NCBI GenBank assembly: GCA_034387635.1
Contig: JAOANU010000013.1
Location: forward strand, 372,001 to 436,000
Length of the DNA stretch: 64,000 nt
Source: Rhodosporidiobolus odoratus
Lineage: Eukaryota > Basidiomycota > Microbotryomycetes > Sporidiobolales > Sporidiobolaceae
Reading direction: 5' to 3'
Positions 57,165 through 64,000 of this stretch are shown here, one piece after another. A program made the position numbers and the translations under genes. The notes under the pieces are model-generated. The model had not been told where the DNA came from and did not search any database. It saw nothing but the letters and a program-made list of their open reading frames with translations. Each line of letters starts with the position of its first letter. The first letter of the stretch is position 1.

Positions 57165-60154
57165 CTACAGCTTGAGCGACACGCTGCTGGGCTGACCGGC
57201 ACCCGCGTCGTCTGTGTCGCCACGCTTGCGCTTCTTTCCTCCCTTGCCTTTCTCGACGCCGTTCTTGCCGATGACGGTCACGCCACGAAGACCGATGAGC
57301 TTCTGTTCGGCGTTTTCCTTCTCGCCCTTGACACCCTTGCGCCGCTGCCGAGCCTGGAGGATCCGATCCGCCTTCTCGTGTCGTCCTTTCCGTTGCTCGC
57401 GTGCCTTCTGCCGCTGTGCCTTCTTCTGCGCGGGCGTCAGGTCGGCTTTGTCGGTCACGAGTGCCGAGGTCGACCCGGTGGCAGAGTACACCTCTTCCGG
57501 CGCCAAAAGCATCGAGGTCGAGTTGGTCGTGGGCAGAGCAGACTCGACGGAGATCGAGGGAAGATTAGAGACGGTGGTAATGGTGGCCTTGGGCTGCGTT
57601 GCCAACAAATCGGGCCGTGAGCGTGAGAGTCCGCGGGATCAGACGGAAGACAGCATACGGCTTTCGGGGTAAACCTGGCATTGCTCAGGGCGTCAAGGCG
57701 GGCCGCCAGGTCTTCGAAGAGCTCCTCGATCTCGTGATGCCGCTTCTCGAGGTCCTTGTCGATGTCCTGTACGACTTCCTGACCATCTTCGCGGGCGCGA
57801 GCATCGCGGTACTCGTCTTCATAGACTTCGGCAAGCGACTTCTGCGACTTGTTGTCCTGCAATTCCATGAATCGAGAGGGCAGGAAGGCGTTTGGATCGA
57901 CTGGACGCCGCCGCTCGACGTCGTCGAATTGGTTCTGTGTGTAGTTGGCCCCAGACGTAAGCAACAGCTCAAAGAAAGCAGTGAAGGAAACGCAACGTAC
58001 GTCGAGGATCCGCTTCTTGATGAGCTCTTCGATCGTTTTCGTCGTCTCCTCGGTCACCATCGGCGCCACCTTGCCCATCCGCTCGAACTCGAGGTCTTCC
58101 TCGAGAATCGCGTTGACTGGGCGGTCACGCGCTTTCGCTTCTCCCAGTGTCGCCCAACCTTTCGGCCCAACGTTCTCCGCCTCAAGATTCGCGATTTGCG
58201 AGGATAGCTGCAGAAGGCGGCGTTCATGTCGAGATAGAGATTTGGCTGTCCAAGAAGGACGTGAGCAACCGCAGCACTATTGCGAGAGGGGGAACTCGAC
58301 GCACTCTTGTCGTCCTCATCCTCCTCGTCGTCGAAAAGGCTGTCCTTGAACCGCTCGATAGCCTCTTGTCCCTGGGCGACCTCTTCGTCTTCTCCATCTA
58401 CCGCTTCATCGTCTTCCTCCATGTCCGAGAAACCTTCCTCCAACTCCTCCAACATGCTGTGCATGTCCTCATCCGCTTCGTCGGCATCGAATCCGCTTAC
58501 CTGTCGCTCGAGGCTCAAGTCCTCGTCATCTTCGTCGATGCTGCGCCCGTTCCCTGCATCGTCCGTTTCCTCCCCAGCGCCACTGCCGCTGACTACGGCT
58601 CTCCCGGCTAGACGATGCGGGATCTCCTTGACCTTGACGGACTCGGAGAAGCGTACGCCGCGCTTCTCTTCGATGGGTGTGCTGGTCGCGCCTCGGTTGG
58701 CAGAAGACGCTGGGGGAGGTGGTTTAGGTGGCGCTTTGCGAGGAGGACGGGACGGCGGATCGAAGAAGTCCCTGTACATCATGCCTGCAGTACAAGTCGC
58801 GGTGAGCCGAGTGAGCGATGACGTATGGGGTAAGAATACATACCACCAGCGTCGAGATCTCCCTCCTCTTCCTCCCCTGAATCTTCAGCATCGCTATCAC
58901 CAACGGCGGCAAACAGATCAATGCCGGCTTCGTCCTCATCCTCGTCCAGGGCCTCCCCTCGAAGCATTCGGTCCATTTCTAATTCGCCTTCATCCGCCTC
59001 GGCGTGGAAGTCGGAGAGCGAGAAGAACGCGTCGTCGACGGCGGAAGGAGGTGCGTTGGAGCTGTAAGACGGGCTAGGTAAGCTGAGACTGCGCGTACAC
59101 GGTGAACAGGCATAGATATGACCTACCGGCGACCAGAGACCTTGCCACCGCCACCGTCAAAATTGCTCAGCGTCAAGCCGCGAGTCCCATCGGCCAGCGG
59201 GTCTTGCTGCTTCATGCTGACTTCTTCTATCGTGCCATCCTCTTCGTCCTCTTCGTCTACGCTTACTTCAGCTGCTCCGCTGAATAACAGATCGTCACTG
59301 TCCAGTCCTTCCTCCTTTCCTTCTCCCAACCGGCGGAAATAGGCCTGTTCTTCCGGTGTTGCTGCCTCGTCCCCTTCGTCCTCGCTATCCCCGTCTGCTT
59401 CGTCTTCTTCTTCATCCTCGTCGGGCGATTCGTCGCTCAATAGACCTTCCTCATCCTCGACGGGTTCGTCGAAATCGAACTCGCCCTCCTCTTCTTGTTC
59501 GGACGTTTGCCCAAACATTTCCTCCATGAGACCATCTACGGTTCGCCCACGTAGTTCCATCTGATCCCACACCATCTCGGCGTCCATGCCTTGGGTGGTA
59601 AGCTCTGCGATGGGAGTCGCTGCGAGAACGAATGCAGGCGGGTCGGCGGAGTGGTAGTGGGTTTGACTGGCGGCTGACCGGGTAGAAGGACCAGCGGAAG
59701 GCGACAAGGACGATAGCAGAACGGATAGGTGCGGGAACGAGATGCTTTCGGATTGTAGCGCTAGAGGAGATCGGAGCGAAGTCAGCGAATGAACAGGAAC
59801 GCGGTGCGCGATGCGATGATCGTGTCCGTTAGTCTTGCTAAGAACCATGGGACCCGGGAGACGTGGCTTACCTTGATCGAAACTCCGCTTGGCTACGTCC
59901 CTTGCCAACCTCGCCAATTCATCACTACCTCTGCCTCGCGCCAGCAGATGAGCGTTGTCCGCGATACGCTCGGCAAGTCCGAGAAGTTGATCACTGTCTT
60001 CCCCTTGATCTTGTGTCGGCTGATCTTGTTTGAGTCGTTTCGGAGCGGGATGTTCGGAACGAGAGGAGGAGGCAGTGGCTCGTTGTTTCCCCTTGCCCTG
60101 CGCGGACTTGGGGGGGCTGGTAGCAGTAGAGCGAGCCACAGTTGCAGCTGTCAT
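57165..60154 (-). CDS. MPP10: U3 snoRNP protein MPP10
   Basis: Mpp10 is part of the small-subunit processome and is needed for 18S rRNA processing. Seven exons (59872-60154, 59127-59760, 58844-59061, 58305-58784, 58001-58245, 57659-57934, 57165-57593) join in phase to about 854 residues. The N-terminal half is mostly acidic (long Glu/Asp runs). Conserved stretches are MYRDFFDPP, KSLSRHERRLLQLSSQIANL, NVGPKGWATLGEAKARDRPV and NAILEEDLEFERMGKVAPMV. IEELIKKRILDNQFDDVERR and KSQKSLAEVYEDEY follow, and then APEEVYSATGSTSALVTDKA near the end. The basic C-terminus (GKGGKKRKRGD) is typical. Confidence 0.94.
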
Positions 60155-60323
60155 ACTTGAGTAGTCGTCTCGGGACGATCGACAGCAGCAGCAGCCACAG
60201 AGAGGGTTTCAAAGCTCGAGAACTTGAACCCCCTGTTGCGTCTTCTTTCCCTTCTCGTACCGGTGCAAGGTCACTGGAGCGCAGACAGCAGGTTCACATG
60301 GTTCGCTGGACGACGATGAGGAG

Positions 60324-63269
60324 CTAATCCACTCTGCCTTTCCGCCGCGAATCATGGGAAACGGCATCGTCATCGTCTACCTCTCCCAACCCGAAAATCT
60401 CCTCTTCCTCGTCGCGCCGAGAACTTCGTTTCCGCCTGTCGTCCTCATCTGTCTCTCCGTCGTCGTCGTCGTCGTCGGAATACCCTCCGCTCCCTTCTCG
60501 AGCCTGTGCTCGCTGGCTCATCAGCTCGTCAAGCTCGTGTCCACCGTCGTCGACTCCATCCGAATCTTCAAGACTGCCGAAACCATCACCGCCGCCGCGT
60601 CCGAGACGACGAGCGCGCTCGCGACGGTCCTTCGTCGCGTTCGTGTTGGCGCCGAGCGAGCCCCAGCCCTCGCCTCCGCCGGAGAAGCGCTGCGACCGTC
60701 GTCGAAACCAGATGAAGACTGCGAAGGCGGCGGCCATCAAGGCCACGAAAACGAGGGCTGACGACGCGTGGACCAGACCTTCGAGCGTGCCATCTGCGGC
60801 AGAAATCGTCTTGCCGGAAGTCGCACCCTTCACTTCAGTGTCGAGATGCTGGCCTTCACCGGGCGATAGGTGCTCGTGGGACGACGCCAACGTGTCAAGT
60901 GCAGTGCCGTTGGGGTGTGTAGAGCCCAAGACGGCTTCCTGCTCACTCCCGATGCGCGACGGCACTTGGGCCGCGGGACCGGCAGCAGAGAGTAGCGAGA
61001 CGCCGACGAACCGGAGGAACATGTCGTGGGCTGCCAGTGGCTGATCGTAAGGGACCTTGAGGCGCAGGGGATTCAGCCGTGTTCCCAACGTGTTAACACC
61101 ACAGTGCGAAGGAAGCGCACCATGTGGCTAGCCTCGTTGATCTTGACGTAGGTCATGTTTCGAGCACTGATCCAGGTGCCAGCTCTTTTGCCATTGACGA
61201 CCCAGTCGTCTTCTGTTGAATTCTGTTCGAACACCATGTGTCAGCTTGTTTGCGCTTCCTTCGACTGAAGTGGGGACTTGACATACCCCGAAACCGGTAA
61301 TACCGCTCCACGTCAGCTTGTCGAGCATCCGTTCGATACCGACGTAGTTCTGTAGATCAAGGACGACAACGTTCAAAGCGTCAGTCGGCAAGCGAGCTGC
61401 TTGGGGCGAAGCAAAGTGACGGACGCAAATAAGGTCTTCTGCGCCAGCGAACATGAGAATCGGCACTTTCTCGAGGAGAGCAGGAAGGAGATGAACTGCT
61501 GGGGTTGACGTGGGTGTGTAGAACTGCGCGCCGACTTGGCCATCGCACTCGAGCCACGGTCCGGTATGTCGCGTCGCATGAAAAGCGGATTTGACGTCTT
61601 CGCGCTGGTGGACAGGGGCTCGTCGGCTCGTCAAAAAATCTCAGGACAGAGGAAATAGAGGGGCTCACCGACAGGTAAGGATGCATGTCAAAGAGGTCAG
61701 GTGGCCAGTTCATGCCGCACGCCGGATGCGTATCCGTCAGCCGGACATCGTAGTTGTTCACGCACATGTTTTGACCGTTGACGCTGCAAGCCCCGCACGA
61801 TCAGTCATGCATAGTAAGAGAGCGGTGAAACGAATGATGGGGTGGGGGGAATGCCGGCTGTGGCTAAGCGTCGGCGATGTAAGGCCGAAAGAGCGGGGAC
61901 AAGGGGAAGGAACGAGTGCGCAAGCAAGGAATACGGAGAATCGGTCAACGCACGATTGGATCGTAGAGTCTGTAACGGCGCCGAGGATGCGCTCGCATAG
62001 GCCTTCGTGAATCCTTGTGTTCTTCTCGCCCTTTTTGTCGAGGGCCTTCATGCAGTCGTCCACCGCTTTGCGTACCCTAGTCTCTGCTTCTGTGCTCTTC
62101 TTGATGACGCCGGCACTTAGCGCAAAATCTAGATAGGCTGGGTACTGGTTGTAAGGGTCGATCCAGCCGTTGCCGATGAGGAGACCTTTGAGACGCATTG
62201 ACAACCGGGTCGATGCGAGAATGGCGGTCGCGATGTACGGAATATACTGGCCAGCGTACGACTCGCCTGCGATGTACGTCTACGCTCGATCATGCTCACC
62301 GGAGCAATGGTTCGGTCAGCTACCGCTTATAGTTTTCTCAGTACGAAGTGATGGAGAGCTAAAACATCAGCCGACTCACGTCATGGCTGATGAACTCTGG
62401 GAACACCTGATAAAATCTGACGAGGAACTCGACCACGTGCTGGGCCGCCTATAGAGGGTCCGAGAAATGTCAGGGACGGAGGCTCTTCGATACGGATCAG
62501 GTGAGGAATCGTACTTCTGGTAAGTCGTGTACATAGGAGTTAGTAGCCATGTAGGAGTATCCGGTGCCCACAGGTTGGTCAACTGAAGTGTAGCATGTTA
62601 GCCAGGAGCAGAACTCGGTAAGCGAGGTTCCGCCTGACGCTCGAGTACGGTACGACTTACCGAAAATTACGTTGGCATACTCATTCCAAGCTCCTTCCGC
62701 CTCAACGAGCTCGCCTCCGCTATTGGGTACCAGGCGGAAAGGCCCTATCTCCATCATTCCGCCGTCGAAGCTTGAACACCCCGGCCCGCCGTTGAACCTA
62801 TGGCAGGATCTCACAGTGAGGTCCGTCAGCGGTACGTCGAGCAATAGAGAGCTGAACTGGAAGAGAAAATGCGGGAAAGAGGCGCACCACAAAAGGGTTC
62901 GCTCCGTGTCGGCAATATGGCGGTTACGTACCATGAAAAAGTAGAGGTGCGCATCGCTCTCCGTGTCTTTCACTCCGTTCCTTGGTGGTGCAGAGGGGAT
63001 GTGGCCGCCGTACATTGTCAAGGAGGAGTCGCTGGGTTGGCCCGGTAAAGAGGGGATGAAGAAGCTGGCAGCTGACATATCTGGTACAGGGAGATCGTCT
63101 TGTCATCCTACGGCGTACCATTACTCCATCGGAAAGTCTGCTCACCTTCATCAGGGTCCGCTTGTCGCGTCGTCATCCACACGTGTCGCGCGAGCTCCCT
63201 GACGTCGGCGAGGGCAGGGGTAGGGTCGTCGGTGACGCTCATACGTGAGCGGTGCGGGCCTGCCACCAT
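60324..63269 (-). CDS. KEX1: KEX1-type serine carboxypeptidase of the Golgi (N-terminus unresolved)
   Basis: Kex1 trims C-terminal Lys/Arg from secreted precursors in the late Golgi. Exons in order are about 63146-63198 or longer, 62888-63080, 62661-62797, 62515-62582, 62380-62448, 61954-62279, 61669-61783, 61425-61604, 61287-61349, 61121-61222 and 60324-61055. The triad is present: Ser in [15 protein letters not shown], Asp in [14 protein letters not shown] and His in NEASHMVPYDQP. Other marks are [37 protein letters not shown] and [20 protein letters not shown]. Near the C-terminus a membrane helix ([19 protein letters not shown]) is followed by an acidic cytosolic tail, the Kex1 layout. 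No convincing signal peptide was found upstream of 63146; the end given here is just the nearest upstream in-frame Met that I considered. Confidence 0.88.
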
Positions 63270-64000
63270 TGTACAACCTGCGAGACTGCGGATGTAGCGT
63301 GTTGAGGCTGGGAAGTGGGGAAAGTTGAAAGAGGTTCGAGCCTCTCTCGATGTTGGAGTTGACGCCTGCTTCGCACGTTGCACGCATGGGATGCTTTGTA
63401 TGCAACAGCTCGGGCAGCCCAGGCGCTCCGGCCACATCTCCCGCTCGTGACCTCGTCACCATTGTCACTTCTTCACAACCTTGCCGCCTGTCAGAGAGGA
63501 GGGTACAAGGGTCGGCGCGATGGAACAGACGACACAGGGAGGATTGGGAGATGGGGTGTTGCCCAGGAGCGATCCCATTTTCTTCCTTCTTCGCTCGGTT
63601 CAACTCATCTTTACACCTTTCCAGTCGCTCTTTTCTGTCCGCGGATGTGAAAATTCCAGCAACCACCATGAACACGAGATGGGAGTGTGTACCTCGCTGT
63701 CACGACGTGTCGGGGTGTACAGCGGCATCAAGACGAGCTGTCATTTCAAAAACAACGGGTCTAGTTCGCCTAGCCCAGATCAAAAATTTCTATCACCAGA
63801 CTCGACCACCCTTGCCCGTCCCCAAACGACCTTCCGGGCATGCGTGCTCCATCTCCCCCATCCCCCCATTGCACTCCCACACCCCGGCGCCGTCCTGCCC
63901 CGTCAGCCCTTCTGCCCCTCCCAGAAACTGCCAACTCGGGTAGTGTCGGAGGTTAAATGGTGTCATTCACTGGTGGAGAAGAGTGAGGTGAAAGAAAAAA
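63270..64000. other. Window end: upstream of KEX1, no clear gene
   Basis: It probably holds the KEX1 promoter and its missing first exon on the minus strand. Open frames on both strands lack domain signals. The last 150 bases are C-rich on the plus strand. Confidence 0.35.

Noticed and set aside
60354..60761. 135-codon plus-strand frame with a hydrophobic stretch
   Set aside because: Antisense of the acidic tail of KEX1; apparent valine runs come from Asp codons read in reverse.
63350..63943. 197-codon plus-strand frame at the window end
   Set aside because: Low-complexity C-terminal part, no domain, probably antisense to the KEX1 upstream region.

Overview
The window is nuclear DNA from a basidiomycete fungus, most probably a red yeast of the Pucciniomycotina (Rhodotorula / Rhodosporidium type). 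This rests on the high GC content, on many short introns (mostly about 50-120 nt) with GTACGT, GTGCGT or GTGAGT-type donors in almost every gene, on dense packing of genes on both strands, and on the protein families present. All gene models below were spliced by eye; reading phase was checked across each junction, so most exon edges should be right to within a base or two, but none was tested against transcripts.

Layout. 1-1460: 3' end of a decayed Ty1/copia retrotransposon and its LTR. 1460-3830: gene-poor, with diverged repeats. 3834-7528: a small two-helix membrane protein (+), full-length transcription elongation factor TFIIS (-) and NC2-alpha/DRAP1 (+). 8166-11141: a WOPR (Gti1/Pac2, Wor1-like) transcription factor (-). 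12738-20518: ribosome-biogenesis factor MAK21/NOC1 (+), SmD2 (-) and a pinin/SDK family splicing protein (+). 21138-24192: mitochondrial succinate/fumarate carrier SFC1 (+) and a kappa-class GST (+). 24524-27245: two unknown small membrane proteins, (-) then (+). 27787-33449: a Kre9/Knh1-like GPI-type wall protein (-) and glycogen branching enzyme (-). 33957-38068: an amidase (+) and a second TFIIS-like gene that has no zinc ribbon (-). 38486-42759: an ER HSP90 (GRP94 type) (-) and a single-pass membrane protein (-). 43157-46307: two neighbouring genes (+) that appear to share a C-terminal YbjQ-like domain. 47920-51365: PGS1 (-) and a short SRP72 (-). 51465-54439: a multi-LIM protein (+). 54662-57044: TRM10 (-) and an unknown charged protein (+). 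57165-63269: MPP10 (-) and KEX1 (-), the latter with an unresolved N-terminus.

Most of the window is housekeeping: transcription (TFIIS, NC2-alpha, WOPR), ribosome and RNA biogenesis (MAK21, MPP10, SmD2, pinin, TRM10), secretion and cell wall (SRP72, GRP94, KEX1, Kre9-like) and mitochondria (SFC1, PGS1). I see no CRISPR array, no convincing tRNA or rRNA gene, and no secondary-metabolite cluster. The most interesting items are the zinc-ribbon-less TFIIS paralogue about 30 kb from its full-length relative, the adjacent pair of YbjQ-like-domain genes, a 505-nt intron in SmD2 where introns are otherwise short, the half-length SRP72, and a fungal GRP94 ending in HEEL.
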